From NCBI RefSeq assembly GCF_008831285.2, contig NC_045140.1, positions 21,202,370-21,266,369 on the forward strand: a stretch of DNA of 64,000 bases, in the 5' to 3' direction. Shown piece after piece: positions 45,492-58,500 of this stretch. The notes below the pieces were generated by a model that saw only the letters and a program-made list of their open reading frames with translations, made no database searches and had not been told where the DNA came from. Position numbers and translations under genes: made by a program. Source of the stretch: Nymphaea colorata. Taxonomy: Eukaryota > Streptophyta > Magnoliopsida > Nymphaeales > Nymphaeaceae. Within the stretch, counting starts at the first letter, position 1, and every line of letters begins with the position of its first letter.

Positions 45492-47461
45492 ATGTCGTCG
45501 ATTCTTATGTTTTCATCTCTTTCTAATACCTTTTGCTCGCATCCCAAAGCATTGCATCTGGCTCGATGCAGTTCCACTTCAAAAGATCATCGCGTCAGTT
45601 TTAAATCTCTGTTAAAGAATCCGTTGTTAAGGTATGCATCAGTGCCAACATTCAATCTGGTGGGTGGTGGATTTGTCACTTCCGGATGTGTGGAGGTGAA
45701 TTTTGTTTCTACTCTACACAATTGCAGGCATGTAAATGCTTCTAGACGTATTTCACAAGCAAGGCACTTGCACCATTGTCCACTTCCCAGAGCTGGGGGG
45801 TCCAGCGATGGAAATGCTGAACTACTTTCAGATTCAGAGCAGCCATCTGTAGATGGAAACGAGCCAACTAGGCCGGCTGCTGAGGTGTACAACTAGACCA
45901 TTATCCCTTTTTTCTTATTTGTTCTGATTTTCCTTGCAATGTTTCTACGGGTTAGGAAAAGAAAAAGAGCTAGTCTGTTTGAAGTTTCTCATTCTTGTTC
46001 TTCCGCTTAATTTCTCCAGGGTGCAACTTTGGACTTGAAACTGCCAAGGAGGAGCCTTCTTGTACAATTTACTTGTAACGCATGTGGTGACAGGACACGA
46101 CGATTTGTAAATAGAGTGGCTTATGAAAGGGGCACTATTTTTTTGCAGGTAATTGCTGCAAAATTGGACGCTCTTTTAGTTATTTCTTTTGGTGGCTAAG
46201 TTTGTCTTCAATGCAACACTGGAAATGCTTCAGTCGCCCATTTGTTAGTTTGAACTTTGAAACAGTTAGCATCATTCCTGGAATGACTTCACTCATCTAT
46301 TCTATGTTGGATATATAAAGTCAAGAGGAGTAACCAATGTCCATTTGTGCATTAATCAGCTTTTGGTCCTTTAAAAACTTTATGCAACATGCTTAACTGT
46401 AGCTTTGTGATTATAATAACACAATTTGGCCTTAAGGCCTTCTTATCGTTCCACGTTTTAAATGTTCATATTTAGATGGATAACAATATACTTTCGGCTT
46501 CTAACTATTGATGCTGAGAAATTTGCTTATATAAATGACACAGTCACTGTTGTTTGAGGTCTCTGTCAGTAAAACATGTGAACCCTATGGTAGATGCAAA
46601 TTTTTTAAAGTTATATTTAGACGGAGAATGGGGAAATCATGTACCAGGGTCATGCTTATGCACACAGTTCATCGTACAGAAAGTTAACTCAAGGCAAGGT
46701 TTCTCATGCATGACCTCCATATGATGATATATATCCTTTCTGATTTCATTCATCATTCAGCTTTATGCGTCTAGTTCCCTCACATGAGAAACAAGACTAG
46801 CCAATTTCTCATCACAAAGTGCTATCAGAAGCCTCGATGCCTTTCACTGCAACCACCTTCTCTTTGAATTCTGCTTATTTAGGAGGACGAGGGTCAGATA
46901 TTACATACAAGGTGGTGTGAAATGAATTGTCTGTAACTGTCTAGCATCTAAGATTGTAATTTTTTTTTTTCTTTAGCTTGCTGGGGTAGCTGTAGCATGC
47001 CCCTCAAACAAGTAGGAAAACTTTTGGCTATTATCAGTTCATTTATCAGCCTGGGCAGTGGCACTTAAGAAAATCTAAAACTGGCATTAGTTAGCTATAT
47101 TGTTGGAATTAACACTATAAAGTGTATCTTGAAGTTGGCCTCATATTTAGTTGTTTCCTTAGTTGCCAGAGTATGCTTTGCTCTCTCTCTCTCTTTCTTT
47201 TTTCCTTTTTTTTTTGGTGGGGGTATCTAGCCTCTCAATGAAATTGGTTGGTTTTATTTTATAACTTGTATATTGCAGTTTCAGAATATCTTCTTTATCT
47301 TTTTCATTCTCAAAATGCTTTCTGATGGTAAAAGTGTTCAACAGTGTGCAGGATGCCAACAGTACCATAAATTCGTTGACAATCTTGGTCTTGTGGTTGA
47401 ATATGACTTCAGAAAGGAAGAAGATATTGACATAGACAAGATTGATGTCCAACACTTTTAG
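45492..47461 (+). CDS. DNL/Zim17-type zinc-finger protein, organelle-targeted, 212 aa
   Basis: Exons 45492-45884, 46020-46148 and 47345-47461 join in phase 0 to 212 codons plus stop. The first 130 residues are Ser/Arg/His-rich with few acidic residues, as in a transit peptide. The zinc-ribbon follows: CNAC at aa 150-153, then RTRRFVNRVAYERGTIFLQ, CAGC at aa 175-178 and the DNL motif at aa 186-188 (HKFVDNLG). Zim17/HEP proteins keep organellar Hsp70 soluble and active in mitochondria or chloroplasts. Plant genomes carry several; a chloroplast member is possible, but the compartment cannot be read from sequence alone. The acidic tail (RKEEDIDIDKIDVQHF) is complete. Confidence 0.92.
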
Positions 47462-49011
47462 AGTATTGCTCTGAGATACACATAATATTTGTTTGAAAGC
47501 AAGAAATATGTGAATCTGATATAATGGTTTCTGGAAGTTGCTGAAATTGCATCGTTCTGCCACCAAAGTCTGTGTGTCCAAACTGCGCACTTTTAGCTAT
47601 CAGAAAAATATAAATGCCAAGTAGGTAACTATGAGAAAGTGTTGAACTGGGTTTGCTGGTTATATGTTCAATTAGAAAAAATGTATTTTGCTTAACGGTA
47701 CCTCAGTGGAGGCAAGTTTGCGTCAGTAAGGATGAATGAACAATGGTAGGAGTGGTTGATGGATTCGACTGTAGAACCATTTTCCTTTCTGCATCCATGA
47801 TATATGGATTTCGATCAATTTTTTTTTTCCGCGAAATGCAAATGATTCTCATATAATCGTTAAGTTGACGAAGTGACTCAAATTCAGCCTGCGGCTTCAT
47901 CATCATAGCACATTGTCTGGTTTCACAGAGTCTACAGATATATATAATATATATGGAGAAAGGGAGAGGAAGAGAGAGTAGTAGTAAAGCAAGTTAATGA
48001 AGAAGCGGTCAGTGCATCCAATTGACGTGTACTTGTAATCAAATGATAGCCTATGTCAAGAAGGGTAATTATTACGTTGCTTGCCTTACTGTAGTTTCAA
48101 AGAAATTTACCGGAAAGGTGAAACTTGTCGTTTTACATTGTTGACGAATTTTGGTACTAATAAGAATGTATTTGGAAAAAATTCGTAAAACAGTTCGGGT
48201 CTTTTTGCTATCGAGTTTTCGGAGTTGGTATGTGTAAAAGGCCATATCGACAAAGGCCACTTAGGTAAGATAGCGTTGAAAACCAATAAAAGAAGTGAAT
48301 CTATCTGGTAAATGGACACAAATTTTGATTTTTCATGTAGAAGGAAAGAAGAAGAAATTCTAACCTTTGTGAGCTACAAGAACATGGTCTATGCTCTTGC
48401 TTTTCTCACAATAATTAGATTTGGTACTAAAAATTTAAATAAATAGATTACACTTAAATTGACTTCACCCTTTTTTTTTATCTCATGGACAGCTCGTGTT
48501 TTTTTAGTGGAGTACTTGTATAAATACACAATTATGCATAAAAATATGCAAAATACTGGGCTAAGCAGCAACCGGATTATCTAAACTTTAAGTAATTGCT
48601 GAACATTTCAATGTCTTCACACAACTCTCTGCAATGGTCCAACATTATCCCTGCGTCAAGAAACCTAGGGCTGGCCTTTTAGCTCGAAAAGCAGTGACAA
48701 GGAATACCTATTGATCTTCGAAAGAGGTGTGAAAAAGGCCAGTAGAGAATGATCAAAATGCGAGGCGTTGTTTTGAAAGAAAGACACCTTCTTCTAACAG
48801 AAAATTGCCCTTCTTTAGGGCTCAATCAAGCGTTGACATGTTAAGCATTAATCAATCACATTGTTCAAAACCAACAACAATTGAAGCAGATCAGTAGACT
48901 TGAGAAGCTCCTAATCTTAAGTTAACATCAGCACTGAACTCCTGAAAGCTGCGCTAGTATAACTTCAACAGCAGCCAATTTGATAAAGCTTAAGAAGGTC
49001 ACTTTGTTCAA
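47462..49011. other. Spacer between convergent genes, no gene seen
   Basis: Holds the 3' ends of the Zim17-type gene (+) and the EIF1AD gene (-). AT-rich, without recognisable motifs. Confidence 0.55.
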
Positions 49012-51186
49012 TTAATCTGAAGATGCGTCCGAATCAGCATCAGACTCCACATATAAATGTGATGGCCGGATTCTGTTTAAGTTGGCTTCAAGTGGAGGAA
49101 GGTCATCATCCTCATCACTTGAACATTGTCTTTCTGTGGGATGAGCATTCTCTGTTGGTCCATGCTCACTCCTCTCACTGCAAAATACTTCTGGCCTGCA
49201 TGGGCATTAAGACAAGTGAGAATGGACATAGGGATTGAAAGTAACGAAATAGTGCAGAAGAGAATGAAAGACACCCACATAAAGATGTTTTATGACAATA
49301 TAGTCATTTTTTTGCAAAGCCAGCCTAAACGAAGGCAAAGAATCGTTCCTACAAAGTTCACAAATAAGAAGACTGTTCTGCAACCAGCATAAAGCAGGAA
49401 AAATTACAACCATCGAGAAGTTGCTCTTGTAATTAACACTTAAGCAAGCTCAAGATCCTAATAGAAGTTTCCTGATTGTGACCATCGAAACATAAAAAAG
49501 TTGAACTTGTGTACTTTCATTTAAAAAAGGAAAGCTTCCAGAGTAGCCATTTTCTTCTCCCACGAGTTGTGTCTACATCTGAACAACATGGATTCAGACT
49601 TCCCCTGAAAGTCAAAGCCTCTTAGCAACACATAACGCCTGGATCCTCAATGAACAAGAGAATTGCAAATTCACAACAAGCACCAAAACTTTTAAGAGGC
49701 GCGAACCCAACCTGACAACATCATGGTCCACTAGCATCACTTGAAGTTCAACTTTTCCTTGGGTCCAGTTGCATGAGCAGTTCAACTTCAACCATCTAAA
49801 CTATACGGGGAACCCTTTATTGCAGCAAAATAAGCTTCAAATAAAAAGCGAAGCAAAAGGGTTGGGTACGAAATTGGTGGGTATAGTTCCTACAGAAGGA
49901 TAGCCAAGTCCTATAGTGGTACAAAAACGAAGAGCTAAACTGAATGTGCATAAGCGACTGCTTTTATCTTTACGTTAATACTATTTTTTGCATTTTTCTT
50001 TCACTTTACAGCTACATATGGTGAAAAGGTCCAATATCAGCACCATATCTTGCCGACCAATTAATGTTCAACTCAAGCATCAAATAAGACCCAATTGGAA
50101 CGTAGAACCGACTAAAGCAAATTCGGCCATCTTGAAAAACAAAAAAAAAAGTCATTCCCATCAGGAATCTGTAGTCACAATTAAATAAATGAGTGATTGG
50201 AGAATCAAATATCACTGATCTGGCTTGATTAAACATGAACATGATAACTGCCTACTCAATCAACAAATTTAGTATGAAGAGGTACATGTAAATCTAAGGC
50301 AACATGAACAAGATAATTGCCTATTCAAGCAACAAATTTATTATGAAGAGGTACATGTAAATATAAGGCACTTCCTCGCTTATTTCCATGGAGAACATGA
50401 AACAAATGTCATATACCAGTACAAACGAACAAGGCAATAAAATCAAACACAATAATTTAGGATTACCATTCTGGTGATCTTTGAAGAGCTCGAACTTGCT
50501 CGTAGAACAGGACTTGTGAGACAATACACGTGACCTTATGTCCAAATTCGAGTGCCTTGTCCATTCCGCTTCCATCAACAATTACAAAGCTACCTGTGAT
50601 TGAAGGTTTAACGACCATGCTAAGACCTACTATCAAGTTATGAATAAAACATAGGACATGAACCCTCATAACCTTACAAAACTATTATGTAGCATGGAAT
50701 GAAGCTCCAAGCTTGAGTATGTCAAGGAAAATATTAGCGTTCTTTGACTTGTCATCTTATTTAAGACTAATATGTACTGCCATAGAAAACGATACCTTGT
50801 TTAATCCAAATGCTCTTCTGGAACTTTGCAGGAAACAATGCCAGTGATTTATCTCCTTTGGCATCAATCACCTGAAGATAAAAACACAAGTAGAAAAATA
50901 AGATCATCTTCAGATACAAACATACAGCTACCATGACCAATTCTATAAGAAATCATGTATACTCCTGAGATTTGAAAAAAAAAAAAAAAAGAGGACATTC
51001 TTTGAGATACGAAACCGAAGATGAAAAAAATTATGAATCGGAAAGAAGGTGCGAAGATTGAAGCATGGCTACCTCGATGATATTGGAGCCTCGGAGAGAG
51101 GCCACTTTCATTATGGACTGCCCCTCTTGAAGGGATGGGAGGTCATCCCCCATGGACCTTTTCAAATTCTTCCTTCCACCCTTCAT
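49012..51186 (-). CDS. EIF1AD-like S1-domain RNA-binding protein, 166 aa
   Basis: Exons 51186-51073, 50871-50796, 50593-50467 and 49195-49012 total 501 nt with matching phases (0, 1, 2). The protein starts MKGGRKNLKRSMGDD. The eIF1A/S1 fold follows: MKVASLRGSNIIE, VIDAKGDKSLALFPAKFQKS, IWIKQGSFVIVDGSG and GHKVTCIVSQVLFYEQVRAL. The C-terminal tail is acidic, with the family signature SSDEDDDLPPLEANLNR and a Ser/Asp end (ESDADSDASSD). The length is typical of the eukaryotic EIF1AD family (human homologue 165 aa). The family is related to eIF1A and linked to ribosome biogenesis and stress; the plant role is little known. A short upstream frame precedes it in a duplicated leader (see 51248-51277). 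Confidence 0.94.
50232..50369. repeat. Tandem duplication, 2 x 69 bp, in intron 3 of the EIF1AD gene
   Basis: Units start with aacatgaaca at 50232 and 50301, with several mismatches, so it is moderately old. Confidence 0.88.
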
Positions 51187-51347
51187 CCCCACTTTCTGGG
51201 TTTTCACACAACTTTGCTAGGTTGAGACAAGCGAATCAGGCAGAGACCTAAAGAGGATTCTTCCTTCTACCCTTCATCCCGACTTCCTGGATTTGTCCTG
51301 CGCCTTTGCTGCATGGAGAAAAGTGAATCTGGTAGAGAGGCCTAGAG
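51166..51347. repeat. Tandem duplication, 2 x 91 bp, covering the EIF1AD start codon
   Basis: Unit 1 (51166-51256) contains the first codons of EIF1AD and its 5' leader. Unit 2 (51257-51347) is a diverged copy lying upstream in the transcript. The start-codon context was therefore copied into the leader. Confidence 0.85.
51248..51277 (-). other. Upstream ORF (9 codons) ahead of EIF1AD
   Basis: ATG at 51277 reads MKGRRKNPL then TAG. It mirrors the true start MKGGRKNLK at 51186 because it sits in the duplicated 91-bp unit. If the leader is transcribed through it, it could reduce initiation at the main start or permit re-initiation. Confidence 0.6.
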
Positions 51348-52170
51348 AGCTCAAAGCGCCAACTGGAACACGCTGCCTTCCAATGTCGTGCAACTCAACC
51401 CAAAATCTTGCTAAAGGCGATGAGGGGAGGCAGAGGTGTTGAACCTATCAAGAGGCAAGGCATAAGCCCCGACGCGTTGAAAGGGTAAGCATCAAAGGCA
51501 AATTGGTGAAATATATAACGTTAATGAAAAAATCAATATGAATATGAATAAGTTTTTAACAAGGTTATTGTTTATCGCATAAGTTAATAATAAACTGGGG
51601 ATTTCATATTCGCCAATTTTTTATATAAAAAAAATTGCTTTTGCATTTGGCAAATAAAATACAATGTACACGAAAATTGTTACTTTTTGCTTACTTCCAT
51701 TAGGTCACAAATTAATATACCATACAAGCACAATTTTCTTCTGAAAAGGCAAAATTTCTTAATCATAAACACGTACCATACATCAAAAAACGCACAGTGG
51801 CAACCAAAGTTTGTCACAAGTTTTTCTCCAAGCATCTTTATCACAAGTTGTTGGAATAGAATTAAAAATTTCTTTGAAACTCCCACATTGAGACGCTTCT
51901 CATACAAATTTTCACACACATATTAACGGGTCTAGTATGCACTATAAATTGCAAGGAGAAGTCATTATTATAGATACAATTATGCCAATATCACAGATAG
52001 ATAATCCGTTTTCTAGAAGAAACAAAATTTGTTACTCGATACACATGAAGTAGGTCAAAAGTTCCAATGCCAACAGTATAAGAGGATCAATTATAAACTA
52101 AAAAGAAAAATGATTGTGGGTGAGAAATAGCTATGGAGATGCAAAAAGGTCTGAAACCCAGAACATGCAC

Positions 52171-52172
<2 letters not shown>

Positions 52173-52215
<43 letters not shown>
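52173..52215. repeat. (GA)n microsatellite
   Basis: A pure run of about 21 GA units. Confidence 0.92.
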
Positions 52216-52217
<2 letters not shown>

Positions 52218-53845
52218 TCATACCTTACCTGTCCAGCGTCTGTTATGACCTCTCGCTGACGAGATGTTTCTGGTATCGAAGAGAGAGGGAGAGAAGTGGG
52301 CGTAGACGCGAGAAAGGGAGGAAGGGAGGGTTTACGAATTGGGTTTTTACGTTTCTGCCTTCTCGTGTAGACGCGAAAAGGGGGTCTTCGAATTGGGTTT
52401 TTCCTTTTTAGTTTAGACGTCGAGTGACTTAATTAAACAATTTTATGAAAATAAAAATAAAAATAAAGGGAGGGGGCTGTGCCTGGCGCACGCCACACAC
52501 GTGAAGCGCGGCGTAATATGCATCGCCGGCAAATACTTATAAAGAGCTATGTCACCAAGGTACGGGGTGCAGGTGCTGGTGCCAGTGCGGTACATTTCAA
52601 AAAATTTAGGTGCGACGGTGCTGTGAGAGTATTTATTATTATTATTATCATTAATTTATTGTAATAATAATAATATGTATATAGTATATATATGACAAAA
52701 AATTGTCATAAACCACAAAATTAGCCTATTCAAATGGAAACAGACCTCTTCAGCATTTAACAATTAACACATGGTTCAATTCGAGGACGGAGCATAATCA
52801 TGGTTCCAAGTTTCTAACACTTTATATTTTCAAGTTTATTCATTTTGTTGCTCTCTGATTTTTTCACATAAAAGAGAGATCATTTTAACTTCGACACAAC
52901 TCATAAACGATTCCAATTTGATTCAGCCGATTCACTGAACCATTGTTCACATCAGAGTGCCAACAATGAATTCATTGCTGTCTATTGGCTTTGAGATCAA
53001 TCTTTCACTATTTCAAATAAAAAAAAAATTACTTTAAGATCCATGGATGAAACTATTTGACAAAGCAATCTTTCAAACTATTTGATTTTGATATATGATA
53101 AACCAAACGATAGAATGTAAAAAAAAAAAATTGTGAACAAAAGCAAATAAATAATGTCAGCAAATAAACTATGATACCAATATACCATGGTGCGGCTAAA
53201 AAATTTGCATTCATTCTTTGCTTTCATTAACGGCAAAGAGCAGCTAATAAAATTTCAGAGCAGTACTGCTAACCCCACCATCTTTGCAAATGTGATTTCA
53301 GAGCAGTCATGGCGTATGAAACTTGCGAAGAAGGAGAAAGCAATCAAGCATGCTTAAGAAGTTATATCATATATGATGCTAACCAGTAACCTATACTACC
53401 CTGTAACAGTAATCGAGAAAGAAAGTCTGCAATAGGCAATAGCCATTACGGAAATACCATGTCCTAAGAACAAGGTCACAAATATATACAAAATCAGGTT
53501 TTTTCTCTGCGAATGTGACTTGCAGAATTTTGAAAATATTAGATTTTAAACCACTCAGTTCATGAGAAATTTTCCACCATTTTAATCCAGGTATCAAGGA
53601 TTCAAGAAAAACGATTCACTTGCCTGGATTCTGGAATGTGGCGCCACTTAAATCACTCATGCAACGAGGCTCATTCATGAATTAATGAAAAAGGAAACGT
53701 AAAACTCATCGTCAAATCAGGAGGAGCAAAGCCTGGAACAAGAGAAAAAGGAGAAACAAGAACATGAAAGTCAGCCGCAAGAAAGTGACCGCAAGAAAGG
53801 TCGGCAAGAACCTAAAGCGGCACAGTGAAGACAATAAAAACAGAA

Positions 53846-53911
53846 CGAAAGAAAGAAAGAAAGAAAGCAGAAGAAGAAGAAGAAGAAGAAGAAGAAGGAG
53901 GAGGAGGAGGA
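53846..53911. repeat. Compound (GAAA)n(GAA)n(GGA)n microsatellite
   Basis: Three successive purine repeats on the plus strand. Confidence 0.9.
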
Positions 53912-54273
53912 GAAAGATGGCTGGAGAAAACGAGAGAAAACAGGGGCATTGAAATTTGAAAGAGGGTTAAGGTTGAGGAAGAAAACGAAATGGGGAAAAC
54001 AATTGAGGGAGACAGACGGCTGGAGAAAACGAAATACCTGGATGCCGCCGGAAGAGATGATCGCTGCCACCGGAAAGAGAGGAAACTACCGCCGCTCGCC
54101 GGAGAACGAAGAAGGCTTCAAAGGGGGAAAAAAAATCGTGGACTCATGCCCGACTCGTCTTTAAATTTGAAAATCTTTAAAAACCCGAAAAAAAACGGAC
54201 AAAAATGGCCAGACTCGTTTTTGACCGCACCCGACTCCCGTCAAAACGCGAGTCGGGTGCGTTGACTCAGTCT

Positions 54274-54429
54274 CGACGGTCTTGAGTGCGCATGAGGGTT
54301 GCACCCGCACCGCATCGACACGGGTGCGGCTTCAATTAACCGCACCGTAGTTGACGGTCTTGAGTGCGCATCAAGGTTGCACCCGCACCGCATCGACACG
54401 GGTGCGGGTTCAAATTAACCGCACCGTAG
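54274..54429. repeat. GC-rich tandem duplication, 2 x 78 bp
   Basis: Each unit holds gacggtcttgagtgcgcat, gcacccgcaccgcatcgaca, cgggtgcgg and an aattaaccgcaccgta end. The cacccgcacc / gggtgcgg pair inside each unit can form a hairpin. The block is much more GC-rich than its surroundings and may be the end of a non-autonomous transposon. Confidence 0.75.
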
Positions 54430-54737
54430 CCTTTTCTTTTCGAACTGAAACGAACTGGACCTAAGCACTTCCAATGCATATAGATTCATAATAAGCATAC
54501 GGAGACTATTGTACAATAAATAACATCAGAAAATGTTGGTTTTAAAAGATGCAATCTCTAATGCTTTTCAGGTCGTGCTTTGGAGGAGGCTACTTGCTCC
54601 AGAGCCATGTTATTGAGCCAACAAGATCATATCTGAATACCCAAAGTTTCATATCAAAAGTTAAACCGATAGAGTTTTAGACAAAGTCGCTCTCCCAGGT
54701 AGTATTGATTAGTTAAAAGGTATGAAAGAGAATGTTG

Positions 54738-55034
54738 TTAGGAGGGGATGATACCGATTGGTACCGAATTCAAACCAATTAAAAAATTCCAAGCATCCTC
54801 TATAAACGAATTGGATGGGAAATTCAGAACTGAACCGTCTTGAGTATGGAGAGCAGCAGTAAAGCTCATAGATTGTACACCACCAACTTTGGCATGACCA
54901 CAGAACAAACAAGAACCACACGAGTTTCGAACTTGAGCCACGGCTGCGCATACAACAGCCAAAGGCCGTCCCACTATGCTGACCTCTTTGCAGCCTCGCT
55001 TTGGCAATTTTACTAACATAGAGCTCAACTGCAC
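54738..55034 (-). other. Unassigned 98-aa open frame
   Basis: The product contains a Cys-rich stretch (CGSCLFCGHAKVGGVQSM) and SFTAALHTQDGSVLNFPSNS, which look protein-like, but I do not recognise a family. No splice-supported neighbours were found. It could be a fragment of a captured gene or chance. Confidence 0.25.
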
Positions 55035-55260
55035 TATTCAACTAGGCATTGTTGAAAATCTTGCAATACGGCAAAATACAAAAACAATTACTGGATAAAC
55101 TGTGGAAAAAAAGGACATACACAAGAATTTCAAAACGGCAACCAAAATATAAACATCATCTACGTTAATAACCATCGGCACTCCCATTTCTGTCTTTTCT
55201 TAGTCCTTTTTAGATTTTTCCTCATTCCCAAGCTTATTATTTTTCTCTTACTGTAAACAA

Positions 55261-55265
55261 TCTCC

Positions 55266-55300
<35 letters not shown>

Positions 55301-55303
55301 TTC
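55261..55303. repeat. (CT)n(GT)n compound microsatellite
   Basis: A CT run followed by a GT run, in the 3' flank of the last REM gene. Confidence 0.9.
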
Positions 55304-55538
55304 TCTCTCCCGGCTCAATTCATGCAATCAACCTCGACAGTTGACATTGAGTTGCGTCAGCTCTGAAATGATCCAGTTGGATTGAACTGATCAGAGTGAC
55401 AGCACCTTTTGCAGATGAAGGAGATTCAGGCAAATCTTAAAGGAGGTACATGTGAACAAGCTACTTAACTATAAGCAATCACGTTGTGTTTCCATCTATC
55501 TAACCAAACTTTCGACAATCAGAATTGCTTCTGGATAT

Positions 55539-58500
55539 TCATCTCTCGCCTTCAGCGTCATCCTTATCACCACGAAAAATATGCACGTTGAATCCTTTAG
55601 GCACCTTGATGAACTCAAACACGCATGCATCTCCCTCCCTCAAGTGATTTTCATCCGCAAATTTCCTCCATCCTGAGCTGAACCCACCAATGCCACCAGA
55701 TTCTGATGTGTTGAGGTATCTAACAGGGTAACGCCGACCTTCTGGATCAGCAAGCGTCAACATACAAGATTCAAATGCCAGATGTTGTCTTACAAAGGCC
55801 GAAGGGACGTTCTGCAAGAACAAACAAAAATAACATCAGGGAAATGGCTGCTCTCACAGCCTGCACAAACTTCAACCAAAGCATGACTACACTTCAAAAA
55901 TAAATGGATCAATACATATTGTGTATGTATTCCATGCATTGGCTAAAGCTGCAAGGATAGAAAGAATTAATTGGAAATTTCCAATTTTAGATGGATGTTT
56001 GAACCGAAATGTGTCGCAACTCCTCCAGCACAGAAACTTCAAATGCATAGATAAAGGGAAAGAGTATTTCAAATAAATAGACTGAAGGACAAAAAGAGAC
56101 TACGCCATTAAGCTATGGGACAGACGAAACAAGGTGCCATCGAATCATCAATAAAGTGAAGATATAGGAATCAGAAGTTCAGACATGTGGATATTTTGAA
56201 GGAGATGGGGAGCATGTGAGAAAGGTAAATTTCGAGTTTACCAGTAACAAAAAACTGAAAAAGGGCAACACGGAAAGCGTTTACTACCATATCCAAAGTC
56301 CAAACATCTTGCTAAATCAGTATCCATCTAGACTGCCAAAAAGATAAGTCACAGACGAATCAGCTTTTCTATCGTGCCTGACAGAAAATAGCTAAAAGCA
56401 AAAAATGCCTAAAACATGACAAAGCATTTGTCCTGCTCAACCACAAAAGGGTAAAACACCCATTAACAGTTTCCTAAGCAAGAGGTGAAGCTTGTAACCA
56501 ATGCATAGGGCAGACACATAAAATCACCTGGAAATAAAAAACCAACATCACTATGAACTTGGTCTAAATTGATCAATGCTCCCTTCATTTTAGTACTACC
56601 GCTGCTGTGCCAAGGAAAGTTTCCTTCAGTTTATGCTGATTCAAAAAAACAGAGCTGCTGGACATTAATATATAATTCGGAATGTGGTCACGTGATTCTT
56701 CCAAGTTCTAACACATGATTAGTTTATCAGAAGATATCTTTGTCAATTCAATTAGTAACTTCATTTAATTGAGATTCAGATGTTTGCAAGACCAACTCAG
56801 ATTCATGATGTCATGCAATTCCAAGGCCCTTGAAAACCTTGTGAATTAGCTTCCAATCAGAGGTGTAAATGTGGCTATACGTTTTATCTAGTTCATTGCA
56901 GAAATAATCGCGAAGGCATTGCTTTAAAACTAGGTTCTTTGAAACATCGTGAACACACTTGCTTGAAAATAAATGGGCTCATGTATTCAGTGTTGAACTG
57001 TAAGAGGTATTGATACAACAAAATTGTGTGTTAATGAACAACCAAATTGTAAGAATTATAACTACTAGTACAGAGGGCCTCTAACGTGCAATAAGCCAAT
57101 AAAACTTTTATTATCAGGAAATACATGAAAAAGTAAAATAGGTGAGGCATTTAGAGAAGCAACTTCAGCCTAACAGCAAGGGCAGGACTTTCAATGCTTA
57201 TACTGTAGCTAAACCTTGACGATATTCATTTAATTCAGAAAATTTATCGAGCAAGTTATCTAGCAAACGTTTCAAAAATGAGACTTGCACTTGCTACAAT
57301 CAAAAACATGGAAAATGATATTGCATGTTTCAAAGGAGCAAGCCAACATAGGAAGTAGTATCCTAAAGATGGCATGCTTAAAGGAAAAACACGATGCCAG
57401 AATCAAAGGACAATTAGCTTCATGACTTGTCCAAAATATGTCGACCATTCAAAGGTGAACTCTTGTCACCCCCTGCAAGGTAACATAACTGAGCGTTCAC
57501 AATAACACAATAAGCAACATGGTTAGAAACACAAAGTATCCATGTACAGGTTTCAATCAGTACACATCAATTTGAATGGTGAAAGCTAAATCTTACCAAA
57601 TAGTAGGCTCTACAACACATCGTTTTGTCTGTAAAATACTTTCTGAAACATGGATTCTTAGTCTTAAAAGAGCATGCTGCATTCCATGCATCTTTCTGAG
57701 GCCCTGTTACTCTTCCTCTGCTGTGTTTAAAGGAGCTACAGTCAAGAGATCCTTCTGACGTAGACACATTACTCCTTTCAGCATTTCTGCAAGTGTCACC
57801 AGCAGGCAACCGCCTTTTCTCACATGCACTTGCATCAAAAATCCGCACAATGAAATGCAAAACTCTGTCATGTTTGAAAACCAAAAAGTCCCCTGTCCTT
57901 AAGCCATTAGCGACCACAAAGTTGCTCCACCCCTTTCGGAATACAAGGCGATTATCCACCTTCCTCAGCTCAACTTGCCAGGACCTACCTCCACAGACTC
58001 TCAATGAAGCATTCGCAGATTCTTCTTTGACTTCGATATGCTTTGTAAAAGCAGGCGGGAGCCGCTGCATTAAATCACATGCAAACCTTAAACACCGTGC
58101 CAAGAACAGAACTATTTTTTTCCAGCAGAGGAATTGCACTTCTCGAATAGGACGGGGGAAAAAAATATAGGAGAACGAACAAAGAGCAAAATCCTTCCCA
58201 TATCTTGCGCACAGGGATTTTTTACTGTGGCTCCATGTAGAAAAACTGAAAAAGAATCTACCAACCAACCATACCTCAGGAAATAGAGGAAAGCTTACAG
58301 GTTGCAAAGCGGCATTCCCCATTTTCGAGTAATACTGACAACATGCACCAAAAAAAGATCTGATTCACTGCATCTGCTTCGATCATATGTTACAGAACGT
58401 GGATTAATACAATGTCCCATGGAGGGAACCTTGCCTATGTTTTTGTACTAGGGCTCAGGCCTTCGATCAATAATGATGGTCACAGGCTTTAAGGGCATCA

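Larger units (their letters stand above)
51348..54273. other. Repeat-rich spacer, no gene seen
   Basis: Contains a (GA)n run at 52173-52215 and a GAAA/GAA/GGA run at 53846-53911. The Arg-rich frame around 53764-53952 is only the GA microsatellite read as protein. 52480-52630 is a GC-richer patch with gtgc-type words like those at 54.3 kb. Confidence 0.55.

Noticed and set aside
53764-53952. Basic open frame with a long Arg run
   Set aside because: It is the GAAA/GAA/GGA microsatellite read as protein; no flanking motif or splice context supports a gene.
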